Position numbers and translations under genes: made by a program
Source of the DNA: Gemmatimonadaceae bacterium
Lineage (GTDB): Bacteria; Gemmatimonadota; Gemmatimonadetes; Gemmatimonadales; Gemmatimonadaceae
DNA length: 64,000 nucleotides
Assembly: GCA_020852815.1 (NCBI GenBank)
Contig: JADZAN010000024.1
Span: forward strand, 124,001-188,000
Direction: 5' to 3'
Notes under the pieces: generated by a model
Database searches by the model: none
What the model saw: only the letters and a program-made list of their open reading frames with translations
What the model was told of the DNA's origin: nothing
Shown: one piece after another, positions 33,574 to 42,910 of the stretch
How the letters are laid out: every line of letters starts with the position of its first letter
Position numbering within the stretch: position 1 is the first letter of the stretch

Positions 33574-33963
33574 ATGTCGGCAGTTCGGTTGTTCGTCTAC
33601 GGATCGCTGCGTCGCGACGGGGAGGGGCGGTTGCACCCGCTGCTGTCGTCGGCGGCGTACCTTGGCGCCGCCACGGTGGAAGGGGCGCTCTACCGCGTGG
33701 ATTGGTATCCCGGGCTCGTGCTCGGCGTGGACGGCACTGTGCACGGCGAGCTGTATGAGCTCCCGCTCAACAAGGTCGACCACATGCTCACTTCCCTCGA
33801 CGACTACGAGGGGGGCGGCTTCCGGCGTCGCAAGGCGACGGTGCGCGCGGACGGTATCGACCACGCCGATGCGTGGGTGTACACCTACATCGGCCCCACG
33901 CACGCGCTGAGCGCGATTGCCACTGGCGACTACGGGCCGCCGGATCATCGCGCGCGCGCCTGA
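33574..33963 (+). CDS. gamma-glutamylcyclotransferase-like (AIG2/GGCT) protein
   Basis: 129 residues. The fold's glycine loop is FVYGSLRRDGEG at residues 6-17, and the catalytic Glu is expected in LDDYEGGGF (about residue 76). It would form 5-oxoproline from gamma-glutamyl amines or peptides. ATG at 33574 has GGAG upstream; an earlier in-frame ATG adds 20 residues without family similarity. Confidence 0.9.
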   Translation: MSAVRLFVYGSLRRDGEGRLHPLLSSAAYLGAATVEGALYRVDWYPGLVLGVDGTVHGELYELPLNKVDHMLTSLDDYEGGGFRRRKATVRADGIDHADAWVYTYIGPTHALSAIATGDYGPPDHRARA

Positions 33964-34000
33964 CGGCGCCGTGTCGTTTCACTCTCCTGTCCAACCGACC

Positions 34001-34582
34001 ATGCGCAGCACACTACTGGTCGTCGCATGCCTCACGTTGGCGACGCTGGTGAAGCCGGTGCGCGGCGTCGCGCAGCACACCGACCACGCCGCCCATCACG
34101 CCGCCGCGCGCGACAGCCTGCCAGCCGCAACGCAGTCGCGGCAGGCGACGCTCCCTGGGCAAGATGCCTTCGCCGCGATTGCGGAGATCGTGCGCATCCT
34201 CAGGGCCGACCCCGCCACCGACTGGGCGAAGGTCACCCTCGAGGCGCTGCGCGAGCACCTGATCGACATGCACGACGTGACGCTCAACAGCGTGGTGCGC
34301 GGCGAGCCGATTGCAGGCGGTGTGCAGCTGACGGTGAGCGGCGTGGGCCGCACCCGCGACGCCATCCAGCGCATGGTCGCGGCGCACACGCCGATGCTGG
34401 CCGCCGAGGGGCTCGACGGGATCCTGGAGAAGACGCCGCAAGGCGTGCGCTGGCGCGTCACGACCAACGATACGAAGCGCCTCGACGAAGTGCGCGCCCT
34501 TGGATTCATCGGCATCTTGACGCTGGGCGAACACCACACCTCGCATCACCTGATGCTCGCGCGTGGTGGTGGGCATCACTGA
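34001..34582 (+). CDS. exported histidine-rich protein
   Basis: 193 residues. A signal peptide (LLVVACLTLATLVKPVRGVAQ) precedes a His cluster (HTDHAAHHAAARD), then a folded part (AFAAIAEIVRILRADPATDWAKVTLEALREHLIDMHDVTLNS, with GGVQLTVSGVGRTRDAIQRMV) and a His-rich end (GEHHTSHHLMLARGGGHH). Possibly binds metal ions in the periplasm. No family name recalled with certainty. Confidence 0.65.
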   Translation: MRSTLLVVACLTLATLVKPVRGVAQHTDHAAHHAAARDSLPAATQSRQATLPGQDAFAAIAEIVRILRADPATDWAKVTLEALREHLIDMHDVTLNSVVRGEPIAGGVQLTVSGVGRTRDAIQRMVAAHTPMLAAEGLDGILEKTPQGVRWRVTTNDTKRLDEVRALGFIGILTLGEHHTSHHLMLARGGGHH

Positions 34583-34629
34583 GCCGAAGGTCGGCGCCAA
34601 TCGCTGACGGCAGCGTACGACGCTGCGGT

Positions 34630-34744
34630 GTCAACTGCTTTAGCACGGAGACACGGAGACACGGAGGGCGAGCATCCACGTGATGGGCGAGCGACACGCG
34701 ACACCTCCCGCGCCCTCCGTTCCTCCGTGTGTTCTCCGTGTTAG
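34630..34744. repeat. CACGGAGACACGGAG palindromic repeat
   Basis: TCAACTGCTTTAGCACGGAGACACGGAGACACGGAG on the left and a CCTCCGT...TCTCCGTGTTA arm on the right flank about 45 bases. It shares its TCAACTGC-TTT-CACG core with the CACGAAG family at 36.9, 57.3 and 62 kb. Confidence 0.85.
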
Positions 34745-34780
34745 ACCATCAGCGCGCCGTTGGTCGGAAATGCGCAGCGC

Positions 34781-36286
34781 CTAACTCCGCCAGTCGTCCC
34801 GGATCCCCTCCGCCACGCGATCTGCCAGCGACATCACCGTGAGGTAGGGGTTCACCTCGACCGAGTCCGGGAAGAGCGACGAATCGGCGACGCGGAGCCA
34901 GGGTGCGCCGTACACGCGCCCTCGCGAGTCGGTGACGCCGCTCCCTTCGGGACCCATGGCGCAGCCGCCCATCAGGTGCGCCGCCGAGACCGAGATGCGC
35001 CCGGGGAGGAAGTGCTTCTCGATGATGAGGTCATCCAGGCGATAGGCCGACTCGCGCTCGATGAGCGGCGGATCGGCCGAGGGGGCGTGCACGCGCCGCG
35101 CACCGGCCGCGAAGAAGATGCGCGCGCTCATCCGCGTTGCCGACACCAACGAGCGAATGACGGCGGGAGTGAATGTGTAGTGCACCACGGGGCGCCCGTG
35201 TGTATCGACGGTGATGCGGTTGCCGGGGACCGCCTTGTCGCAGGCGAGGACGAGGATCATCTGCAGGCGCGGATAGGCGCGCATGAAGGTGCTGTGATCT
35301 GCCCCGAACCCGGTGAGGTTCTTCGCCGTCACGAAGGGGAAGTACATGCACGTCTCGAGGATGTACCCTTCGTGCTCGCTGCGATCGAGGAAGTAGCTCT
35401 TGGGATGTCCGACGTCGTTGGTGATGTCGCGCTCGTGCTCGGCCACCAGGATGTGCGCGGGGTGGCAGGTGAAGCGCTCGCCGACGCGACGCAGGGCGCT
35501 GAGCGCGGGCGAGCGGAGCAAGAGGGCACTCGTTCCCAGGCTTCCACCGCAGGAAACGATCACGCGCGCCGAGATGCGGTACTCGCCAGGCGCCCACGCC
35601 GAGGGGAGCCCCTTGTCGCCGGGACGCTTCTCGTGCACGCGGGCCATGACGGCGCGCTCCTCCAGGCGCAACGCCTCGGCGCGCGTCACGACCTCGACGC
35701 CGGCGCGCTCGGCGGCCGGCAGCTGCACGCGGTGCGTCCCCATCTTGGCGCCGTTGGGGCACCCCATGTTGCATAACGACGATCCCTTGCACCCGCGCAG
35801 GTTGAGCGGGAACTGCTCCGCCTTGGCGCCCACGCGCGCGCACCCCGTCACGAAGAGCTTGTTGTTGTCGTTGAGAAGGACGCGCGGGAGGTAGTGCACG
35901 TCGTTCTGCGCCATGAACTTCTGCGAACGGCGCTCCACGTCGGGGAAGTCGAGCCCCGGGACGCACCAGCTGCGGATCACGCGGTCCGGGGCGACGAGGG
36001 AGGTCCCGGTATAGACGACGGTGGAGCCGCCGTACGCGCGCCCGAAGGCGAGCGTCATTGTCCCGTCGGCGGTGAGGAAGGCACCGCCTTCGTCGTAGAG
36101 CGCCGCCGTCATCTCGAGTTCCTGCCCCGTGAACTCATGGTCCTCGAGTCGCGCCCCCTGCTCGAGGACGAGGATGCGCACCCCCTGGGCCACCAGGGGT
36201 GCGAGCTCCTGCGCCACCGTCCCGCCGCCGGCCCCGCTCCCGATGACGACGATGTCGTACTCGCGCAGCTGCACGTCGGCGCTCAT
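34781..36286 (-). CDS. GMC-family FAD-dependent oxidoreductase
   Basis: 501 residues. The Rossmann FAD motif is YDIVVIGSGAGGGTVAQEL (about residues 9-27). The GMC segment AFGRAYGGSTVVYTGTS, a cysteine cluster (CKGSSLCNMGCPNG) and the C-terminal catalytic part SAAHLMGGCAMG followed by VADSSLFPDSVEVNPYLTVMSLADR are present. It probably oxidises an alcohol or sugar and passes electrons onward. The ATG overlaps the stop of the upstream small-subunit gene (ATGA), so the two form a complex-encoding pair. No cytochrome c gene adjoins. Confidence 0.93.
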   Translation of the reverse strand: MSADVQLREYDIVVIGSGAGGGTVAQELAPLVAQGVRILVLEQGARLEDHEFTGQELEMTAALYDEGGAFLTADGTMTLAFGRAYGGSTVVYTGTSLVAPDRVIRSWCVPGLDFPDVERRSQKFMAQNDVHYLPRVLLNDNNKLFVTGCARVGAKAEQFPLNLRGCKGSSLCNMGCPNGAKMGTHRVQLPAAERAGVEVVTRAEALRLEERAVMARVHEKRPGDKGLPSAWAPGEYRISARVIVSCGGSLGTSALLLRSPALSALRRVGERFTCHPAHILVAEHERDITNDVGHPKSYFLDRSEHEGYILETCMYFPFVTAKNLTGFGADHSTFMRAYPRLQMILVLACDKAVPGNRITVDTHGRPVVHYTFTPAVIRSLVSATRMSARIFFAAGARRVHAPSADPPLIERESAYRLDDLIIEKHFLPGRISVSAAHLMGGCAMGPEGSGVTDSRGRVYGAPWLRVADSSLFPDSVEVNPYLTVMSLADRVAEGIRDDWRS

Positions 36287-36735
36287 TCGTCGCCGAACGG
36301 TTCGGCCGCCGCGGCGCGCATCTCGGCCGTGGTGCGTCGCGCGCTCCAGCCGTCGGGGTGGGCGCGATAGCCTAACGATCCCTGCACGTCGTCGCGCGTG
36401 TAGTAGCCCAGGAAGACGAGCGTGCGCAGCCCCCACATCCCGCGCCGGAAGAGCGGGCGCGGCGACATCTCGAAATCGTGCAGCACCGCGAAGCGCGCCT
36501 CGGGGGAGAGGCGCGAGAACGTCCGGAGGCGCCGCAACAGCGGGAGGTACTCGATGACGCGCAGGAAGGTGACGAGCTGCCGTCGCATCGCCTCGGGACG
36601 CGTCGCCAGCGCGGCGTCGACCGACGCCTCCAGTTGTCGCCACTCATCCGCCCCAAGCGACGCCGTCTCCCGCACCACCGTCTCCGCCACCGCCCGAAAG
36701 GTCGCCCGGACCGGAGCCAGTACCGATTCGCTCAT
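36283..36735 (-). CDS. small partner subunit of the GMC oxidoreductase
   Basis: 150 residues, all-helical, resembling gluconate 2-dehydrogenase subunit 3-type partners: FLRVIEYLPLLRRLRTFSRLSPEARFAVLHDFEMSPRPLFRRGMWGLRTLVFLGYYTRDDVQGSLGYRAHPDGW. There is no Tat signal, unlike the subunit at 56.5 kb, so export, if any, would depend on another protein or the complex is cytoplasmic. Translation is coupled to the GMC gene by the ATGA overlap. Confidence 0.8.
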   Translation of the reverse strand: MSESVLAPVRATFRAVAETVVRETASLGADEWRQLEASVDAALATRPEAMRRQLVTFLRVIEYLPLLRRLRTFSRLSPEARFAVLHDFEMSPRPLFRRGMWGLRTLVFLGYYTRDDVQGSLGYRAHPDGWSARRTTAEMRAAAAEPFGDE

Positions 36736-36819
36736 GCGGTTCCCTGGTCACTGCCTCGATGTCGCCAGCGGGGCGATAAGGTAGGACTCGCGGTGCGGTG
36801 CAGCAACGAGGGAGGGGCA

Positions 36820-36905
36820 GAAGACGAGAAGCCCGCCCCAGCGAAGGCTGGGGACGAGAAGACGAGAGGCCCGCCCCAGCGAAGGCTGGGGACGAGAAGA
36901 CGAGG
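36820..36905. repeat. AGAAGACGAG array with two CCCCAGC hairpins
   Basis: Two tandem units, each with CCCCAGC-GAAG-GCTGGGG, as in the 3.4-kb array. The inverted partner lies at 37116-37152. Confidence 0.88.
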
Positions 36906-36930
36906 AAGATCAGGACCCTCGGCGCTGCCA

Positions 36931-37003
36931 CTCTTTGCGGCTTCGCGGCTTTGCGGGACACGAAGTTCAACTGCATTTCACGCGAAGCCGCGACGAAGGC
37001 AAG
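36931..37003. repeat. CACGAAG-family palindrome
   Basis: CTTTGCGGCTTCGCGGCTTTGCG pairs loosely with TTTCACGCGAAGCCGCGACGAAGGCAAG around a GTTCAACTGC core. Same layout as the copies at 57.3 and 62 kb. Confidence 0.75.
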
Positions 37004-37115
37004 GGGGGCGCATGCAGGCCCGGCAGGCGTGCCATTCCCTCTCACTCCTTGCAGCCCGCGCGTCATCACCCCACGTTCCCGCCCCCACTCCCCCGCAACG
37101 CTCGCAGTGGCATGC

Positions 37116-37152
37116 CCCTCGTCCTCTCGTCTTCTCGTCTTCTCGTCTTCTC
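37116..37152. repeat. CTCGTCTTCT array, inverted partner of 36820-36905
   Basis: CCCTCGTCCTCTCGTCTTCTCG... ends at the base before the ATG of the DUF485 gene, so it replaces a normal ribosome-binding site region. Confidence 0.85.
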
Positions 37153-37425
37153 ATGAAAGTTGCTGACGCCCGCCTGCACGCCCTGGCGGCTCGACGGACG
37201 CGCTTCGCGATCACGCTGACCGTGGCGATGATCGTCCTCTACTTCGGCTTCATCCTCCTCATCGCCTACGACAAGGCGCTCATGGGGACGCTTGTTGCGC
37301 CGGGGCTTTCGCTCGGGATCCTGCTGGGGGCGCTGGTGATCGTCGTGTCGTGGCTCCTCACCTTCGTGTACGTGCGCTGGGCCAACCGGCGCTATGACCG
37401 CGAACTCTCGGAGATCACGCGATGA
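37153..37425 (+). CDS. DUF485 membrane protein, partner of the acetate symporter
   Basis: 90 residues with two transmembrane helices ([22 protein letters not shown] and [26 protein letters not shown]). This is the YjcH-type protein usually encoded just before actP. The stop overlaps the next ATG (ATGA). No Shine-Dalgarno is visible because repeat DNA abuts the start. Confidence 0.92.
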   Translation: MKVADARLHALAARRTRFAITLTVAMIVLYFGFILLIAYDKALMGTLVAPGLSLGILLGALVIVVSWLLTFVYVRWANRRYDRELSEITR

Positions 37426-38972
37426 ATGCGGCGCAACCGGTCACCAGCATCGGCGAGCCGAATGTGGTAGCGATGGTCTTCTTCTTCGTCTTCATCGCCA
37501 TCACCCTTGGCATCACCTACTGGGCCTCGCGGAAGACGCGCACCACCGAGGATTTCTACGCGGCCGGGCGCTCCATCTCGGCGGGGCAGAACGGCTTTGC
37601 CCTGGCCGGCGACTACATGTCGGCGGCGTCGTTCCTCGGGATCGCGGGGCTCGTCTCGACCACCGGCTTCGACGGGTTGATCTACTCCACCGGGTGGCTG
37701 GTGGGGTGGCCGGTGGTCCTCTTCCTCATCGCCGAGCCGCTGCGAAACCTGGGGAAGTACACCTTCGCCGATGTGGTGGCGGCTCGCCTTCGGCAGACGC
37801 CGGTGCGCATCGCTGCGGCGATCGGGACCTTGGCGACGGTGATCTTCTACCTCATCGCGCAGATGGTGGGGGCGGGTGGGCTGATCAAGCTGATGTTCGG
37901 GCTGTCGTATGAGACGGCGATCGTGATCGTGGGGGTTGCCATGATCGCGTATGTGCTATTTGGCGGCATGCTTGCCACCACGTGGGTGCAGATAGTGAAG
38001 GCGGTCCTCCTGCTGGGAGGGGCTACGATCCTGGCGCTGCTCGTCCTGTCGCGCTTTGGCTTCTCCCCGCTCGCCCTCTTCCGCGAGGCGGCGACCCGCT
38101 ATGGCGACGGTGTGCTGGCGCCGGGAAAGCTGGTGGCCAATCCGCTCGATGCCGTTTCGCTGGGGATGGCGCTCATGTTCGGGACGGCCGGGCTCCCCCA
38201 CATCCTGATGCGCTTCTACACCGTCCCCGACGCGCAGGCGGCACGGAAGTCGGTCTTCTACGCCACTGGGCTCATCGGCTTCTTCTACCTGATGACCTTC
38301 ATTCTGGGGTTCGGGGCGATGGTCTTGGTGACGCCGGACGCGATCAAGGCGGTGGACAAGGGGGGGAACATGGCGGCGCCGCTCCTCGCCGAAACGCTGG
38401 GGGGGACGCCATTTCTGGGGTTCATCGCGGCGGTCGCATTCGCCACCATCCTCGCGGTGGTGGCGGGGTTGACGCTCTCAGGTGCCGCTGCACTGTCGCA
38501 TGACCTCTGGGTGAGCGTGGCGCGCAAGGGAGACGCCACGCCCATCGAGCAGCTGCGTGTTGCCCGCATCGCCACGGTCGTTCTGGGCGTGATTGCCGTG
38601 CTGCTGGGCATCGTCTTCAAGGGACAGAACGTCGCCTTCATGGTGTCGCTCGCCTTTGCGATCGCCGCCAGCGCCAACTTCCCGGCGCTCCTCCTCTCCA
38701 TCTTCTGGCGCGGCTGCACCACCTTGGGGGTGGTGACGTCGATGCTGGTGGGGACCATCTCCACGCTCCTCCTCATCTACCTGTCACCCACCATCCAGGT
38801 CGACATCCTGAACCACGCTCAGGCGTTCTTCCCACTCAAGAACCCAGCCCTCATAACAATTCCGCTATCGTTTGCTGTCGGTATCGTCGTCTCTCTTGCG
38901 TCGTCCGATCCCGAGGCCCGCGAGAAGTTCGCGCAGGTCGAACGGCGCGTGCACCTGGGCGCCAAGGCCTGA
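37422..38972 (+). CDS. actP: cation/acetate symporter, sodium:solute symporter family
   Basis: 516 residues with about 13 transmembrane helices. ActP signatures include [47 protein letters not shown] and [30 protein letters not shown]. It takes up acetate and similar short acids with a cation. Translation is coupled to the DUF485 gene. No acetyl-CoA synthetase gene is next to it. Confidence 0.94.
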   Translation: MNAAQPVTSIGEPNVVAMVFFFVFIAITLGITYWASRKTRTTEDFYAAGRSISAGQNGFALAGDYMSAASFLGIAGLVSTTGFDGLIYSTGWLVGWPVVLFLIAEPLRNLGKYTFADVVAARLRQTPVRIAAAIGTLATVIFYLIAQMVGAGGLIKLMFGLSYETAIVIVGVAMIAYVLFGGMLATTWVQIVKAVLLLGGATILALLVLSRFGFSPLALFREAATRYGDGVLAPGKLVANPLDAVSLGMALMFGTAGLPHILMRFYTVPDAQAARKSVFYATGLIGFFYLMTFILGFGAMVLVTPDAIKAVDKGGNMAAPLLAETLGGTPFLGFIAAVAFATILAVVAGLTLSGAAALSHDLWVSVARKGDATPIEQLRVARIATVVLGVIAVLLGIVFKGQNVAFMVSLAFAIAASANFPALLLSIFWRGCTTLGVVTSMLVGTISTLLLIYLSPTIQVDILNHAQAFFPLKNPALITIPLSFAVGIVVSLASSDPEAREKFAQVERRVHLGAKA

Positions 38973-39074
38973 TCCATCTGGTGTTTGGACCGTCTTGGCG
39001 GCGAGAAATCGCTGCAGCGCTGCGCCGGTGTAAACGGTTACGCCTCGCCATCGGCCCCCGTTAAGTTGCCATCC

Positions 39075-41228
39075 ATGCCTTCTGTAGATCGATCGAAGAT
39101 CCCGTACCTCCCCGAGCGCATCGAGGGACTGGGTGAAGTCGCCATCAACCTCTCGTGGAGCTGGAGCCGGAACGCCCGCGCCCTCTTCTCGATGATCGAC
39201 GAGCCGCTCTGGCACCTCACGCGGCACAACCCCATCGCGATGCTCCGCCGCATCGCCCCCGATCGCCTGAGCACGGTTGCCCGAGACCCCCGATTCCTCG
39301 ACCTCTACGACCGCGTCATGGCGGATTTCCGCCGAGACCAGTCGTTCGACAACACCTGGTTCCGGAACAACTACCCCGAGCGGACCGACGGCCCGATCGC
39401 CTATTTCTGCGCCGAGTTCGGGCTGCACAACTCCGTCCCCATTTACTCGGGGGGGCTGGGCGTCCTCGCCGGCGACCACTGCAAGTCGTCGTCTGACCTG
39501 GGGATCCCGCTGGTCGGCATCGGGCTCTACTACACGCGCGGCTACTTCGACCAGAAGCTGCGCCTCGACGGGTGGCAGGAAGATTCGGACGAGCAGTTCG
39601 ATGTCGCCAACACGCCGCTCGAGCGCGTGCAGCTGCCGGGCAAGGAACCGTGGCTCGCCAAGGTCAACACGTTCGGGCGCGACATCCATATCGCCGCCTG
39701 GCGCATGCACGTGGGGCGCGTCCCGGTCTACCTGCTGGACTCGAACCTCGAGCAGAACGATCCCGCCGATCGCGACGTGACGTCGAAGCTCTACACCGGT
39801 GGCCCCGACGTGCGCCTGCGCCAGGAGTGGATCCTGGGGGTGGGCGGGGTGCGCGTGCTGCGCGCGTTAGGCATCGCGCCCGCGGCCTGGCACGCCAACG
39901 AGGGGCACGCGGCCTTCATGCTGGTCGAGCGCGTGCGCGAGTTGATGGCGGCCGGGCTTTCGTATGAAGAGGCGGCGGTCCAGGTGAGAGCGTCGAGCGT
40001 CTTCACCACCCACACGCCGGTGCCGGCGGGGCACGACACCTTCTCGCACGAGCAGGTCACCGAGTGCGCCGGCCCGCTGTACCAGGAGATGGGGATCGAT
40101 CGCTTCCTCGCCATCGGGCAGCACCCCACGGAGGAAGAGGGGCGCTTCCACATGACGGTGTGCGCGTTGCGCCTGTCGAAGTACGTGAACGGCGTGGCGC
40201 GCCGCCACGGCGAGGTATCGCGCCAGATCTGGGCCCCGCTCTGGCCCGATCGCGACGACGCGCAGGTCCCCATTGGCCACGTGACCAACGGCGTCCACAA
40301 GGCCACGTGGATGTCGAAGGAGATGATGGAGCTGTTCGATCACTTCTTCGGCCACGACTGGGGGAACCGGGTCGAGGACCCCGCGCTGTGGGAGTCGGTG
40401 CTGGAGATTGACGATATGCGCCTGTGGGCGACGCACCTCGATCTCAAGACCGACCTGATGAACTTCGTGCGCGAGCAGGCACGGCGTCGCTGGGCGCGGC
40501 ACTGGAAGGAAGCGGCGCACGTGGTGGGCGCGGGGACGCTGCTCAACCCCAACGTCCTCACCATCGGCTTTGCTCGGCGCTTTGCGACGTACAAGCGCGC
40601 GGACCTCGTCTTTTCCAACATCGACCGGCTGCGCACGCTCCTCGTCGACAACACACGCCCGGTGCAGATCATCTTCGCCGGCAAGGCGCACCCGGCCGAC
40701 ACGCCGGGAAAGGAAGTGCTGCGCACCGTGTACGGCTTCACGCGCGATCCCAAGCTCGAGGGGCGTGTGGCCTTCATCGAGGACTACGACCTGCACCTGG
40801 CGCACCGTCTCGTGCAGGGGGTGGACGTGTGGCTCAACCTCCCGCGCGTCCCGCTCGAGGCCAGCGGCACCAGCGGGATGAAGGCGGCGCTGAATGGCGT
40901 ACCGCAGCTCTCCACCCTCGACGGGTGGTGGCACGAGGGGTACGATGGGTTGAACGGGTGGGCCATCCCCCCGGCCGCCTCGCGGGCGACGCCTGACGAG
41001 TGGGATGCCGATCGCTTCTATACCTTGCTGGAGGAACAGGTCATCCCGCTGTACTACACGCGCGACGAGCGTGGCGTCCCGCACGGGTGGATCCAGAAGA
41101 TGAAGCACGCCATTCGTGTGGCGGGGCAGCAGTTCACGTCGCGACGCATGCTGCAGAACTACGCCAGGCAGTACTACACCCCCGCGATGCGCGGGGAGAT
41201 GCTGGGTGACGATCCCCCGATCGGATGA
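39075..41228 (+). CDS. glgP: alpha-glucan (glycogen) phosphorylase, GT35
   Basis: 717 residues. It releases glucose-1-phosphate from alpha-1,4-glucans. The start ATG gives MPSVDRSKIPYLPERIEGLGEVAINLSWSWSRNARALF, the usual start of the short AlgP/MalP-like subgroup. Visible motifs: FCAEFGLHNSVPIYSGGLGVLAGDH, AWHANEGHAAFM, NPNVLTIGFARRFATYKRADL, FAGKAHPADTPGKE and the PLP-binding Lys in LEASGTSGMKAALNGVPQLSTLDGWWHEGYDG. First gene of the glucan cluster; nine bases separate it from glgA. Confidence 0.95.
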   Translation: MPSVDRSKIPYLPERIEGLGEVAINLSWSWSRNARALFSMIDEPLWHLTRHNPIAMLRRIAPDRLSTVARDPRFLDLYDRVMADFRRDQSFDNTWFRNNYPERTDGPIAYFCAEFGLHNSVPIYSGGLGVLAGDHCKSSSDLGIPLVGIGLYYTRGYFDQKLRLDGWQEDSDEQFDVANTPLERVQLPGKEPWLAKVNTFGRDIHIAAWRMHVGRVPVYLLDSNLEQNDPADRDVTSKLYTGGPDVRLRQEWILGVGGVRVLRALGIAPAAWHANEGHAAFMLVERVRELMAAGLSYEEAAVQVRASSVFTTHTPVPAGHDTFSHEQVTECAGPLYQEMGIDRFLAIGQHPTEEEGRFHMTVCALRLSKYVNGVARRHGEVSRQIWAPLWPDRDDAQVPIGHVTNGVHKATWMSKEMMELFDHFFGHDWGNRVEDPALWESVLEIDDMRLWATHLDLKTDLMNFVREQARRRWARHWKEAAHVVGAGTLLNPNVLTIGFARRFATYKRADLVFSNIDRLRTLLVDNTRPVQIIFAGKAHPADTPGKEVLRTVYGFTRDPKLEGRVAFIEDYDLHLAHRLVQGVDVWLNLPRVPLEASGTSGMKAALNGVPQLSTLDGWWHEGYDGLNGWAIPPAASRATPDEWDADRFYTLLEEQVIPLYYTRDERGVPHGWIQKMKHAIRVAGQQFTSRRMLQNYARQYYTPAMRGEMLGDDPPIG

Positions 41229-41236
41229 GGTAGGGC

Positions 41237-42907
41237 ATGGCAGCGCGCAAGCGGAGTGCGGCGGCAGAGACCGGAGCACGTCGGACTCGCAAGGCGAGCG
41301 AAGAAGCAGGAACAGGAGCAGGAGCGGGATCAGGCGCAGCCAGGCGACGCCGTCCAGCGAAGGATCCGTCAGGCGACGCCGGCACGAAGGCGCCGGCCCC
41401 TGCGGTGCGCGCGTATCCGCTCCACACCGCCGGCGCGCACCCCGTCTCGGTGGTGCACGTCGTGGCCGAGCTGGCCCCCTTTGCCCGCACCGGCGGGTTA
41501 GGGGAGGCAGTGGCCAACCTGGCCAAGGCACAGGCCAAGGCCGGGCTCACGGTGGCGCTGATCATGCCGCTGTACCGCCAGGTGCGCGACGTCGTCACCG
41601 ACTTCGTCCCGGCGAGTGACCCCTACTGGGTGCAGCCGGGTGGCCGCACCGAGTATGCGCGCCTGTTCGAGTCGGCGTCGTTGCGCGAACGCGCGGGAGA
41701 GGGAGTACCGCGCGTGTACTTCCTGGACAACGAGTACTACTTCGGCGGTCGCGACGGCATCTATGGCGACGCGCTGGGCGACTATGGCGACAACGATCGC
41801 CGCTGGGCCTTCTTTGCCCTCGCCGCGCTCACCGCGCTCCCCAAGGTGGCGCGCTCGCCGGTGATGATGCACTGCCACGACTGGCACACGGCGCTTGCCC
41901 CCGCCTACCTGCGCGCGCATGAAGGGGGGAGCGACTTCCTGCGCAACACGTGGACGGTGCTCACCGTGCATAACGCCGGCTTCCAGGGGCACTTCCCGCC
42001 GCGGACCATGGGCGACGTCGGCCTCCCGGGAGAGTTCTACAACCATCACATGTTCGAGTGGTATGGGCAGATGAACATGCTGAAGGGGGGGATGGCCTGC
42101 GCCGACGCGGTGACCACGGTGAGCCCCACGCACGCGCACGAGCTGCGCACCGCGGCCGGTGGCTTCGGGCTGCACGCCGCCTTCGTCGCCATGCGCGAGC
42201 GCTTCGTGGGGATCATCAACGGGATCGACAACGCCGACTGGAACCCGTCGTCCGACCCCTACATCGCCCACAACTACTCGCGCACCAGGCTCTCGCCCAA
42301 GAAGCAGAACAAGCTCGCCCTGCAGCGCATCTTTGGACTCCCGGAGCGCCCCGGGACGCCGGTGATCGGGATGAGCGCGCGCATGGTGGCGCAGAAGGGG
42401 CTCGACCTCATCCTCGGGAGCCCGCGTTTTCTCTCGCTCGACGCGCAGTTCATCTTCCTCGGGCAGGGGGAGAAGCGCTACGTCGACATTCTGGAGGAGC
42501 TGGGGGCGCTGGTGCCGGGGCGCATCGGGGTGCAGACCAACTTCACCGTGGAGCAGGAGCATCGCCTGCTGGCCGGTGCCGACATGATCGTGATGCCGTC
42601 GCAGTACGAGCCGTGCGGCCTCACGCAGATGCGCGCCCAGCGCTACGGGACGCTCCCGGTGGCGCGCAAGGTGGGCGGGCTCGCCGATACCATCGAGGAC
42701 AACGTCACCGGTTTCCTCTTTGACGACTACACGCAGGCCGACTTCATTGCCGCCTGCGCCCGCGCCATCGACCACTACCGGCACCCGCAGGTGTGGACGC
42801 AGATGATCAAGGAGGCCATGGGGCGCGACTTCGGGTGGGAGAAGTCGGAGGTGAAGTACCGCGAGCTGTATCGCCGCGTCATCAACTGGCCGCGCTGGGG
42901 GCGTTAG
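41237..42907 (+). CDS. glgA: glycogen synthase, GT5, with basic N-terminal extension
   Basis: 556 residues; it elongates alpha-1,4-glucan from ADP-glucose. The catalytic domain begins near residue 72 (VSVVHVVAELAPFARTGGLGEAVANLA), where the nucleotide-sugar loop usually reading KTGGL or KVGGL has Arg for Lys. Further motifs: HCHDWHTALAPAYL, LTVHNAGFQG, NGIDNADWNP, SARMVAQKGLDLIL and PSQYEPCGLTQMRAQRYGTLPVARKVGGLADTI. Residues 1-60 are Lys/Arg/Ala/Gly-rich and probably disordered. The stop TAG lies in CGTTAGGC, three bases before the next gene. Confidence 0.95.
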   Translation: MAARKRSAAAETGARRTRKASEEAGTGAGAGSGAARRRRPAKDPSGDAGTKAPAPAVRAYPLHTAGAHPVSVVHVVAELAPFARTGGLGEAVANLAKAQAKAGLTVALIMPLYRQVRDVVTDFVPASDPYWVQPGGRTEYARLFESASLRERAGEGVPRVYFLDNEYYFGGRDGIYGDALGDYGDNDRRWAFFALAALTALPKVARSPVMMHCHDWHTALAPAYLRAHEGGSDFLRNTWTVLTVHNAGFQGHFPPRTMGDVGLPGEFYNHHMFEWYGQMNMLKGGMACADAVTTVSPTHAHELRTAAGGFGLHAAFVAMRERFVGIINGIDNADWNPSSDPYIAHNYSRTRLSPKKQNKLALQRIFGLPERPGTPVIGMSARMVAQKGLDLILGSPRFLSLDAQFIFLGQGEKRYVDILEELGALVPGRIGVQTNFTVEQEHRLLAGADMIVMPSQYEPCGLTQMRAQRYGTLPVARKVGGLADTIEDNVTGFLFDDYTQADFIAACARAIDHYRHPQVWTQMIKEAMGRDFGWEKSEVKYRELYRRVINWPRWGR

Positions 42908-42910
42908 GCG

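Larger units (their letters stand above)
36736..37152. other. repeat-filled spacer between divergent genes
   Basis: About 415 bases holding two REP-like hairpins in an AGAAGACGAG array, a CACGAAG-family palindrome and an inverted CTCGTCTTCT array reaching the start codon of the DUF485 gene. Little room is left for promoters. Confidence 0.8.
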
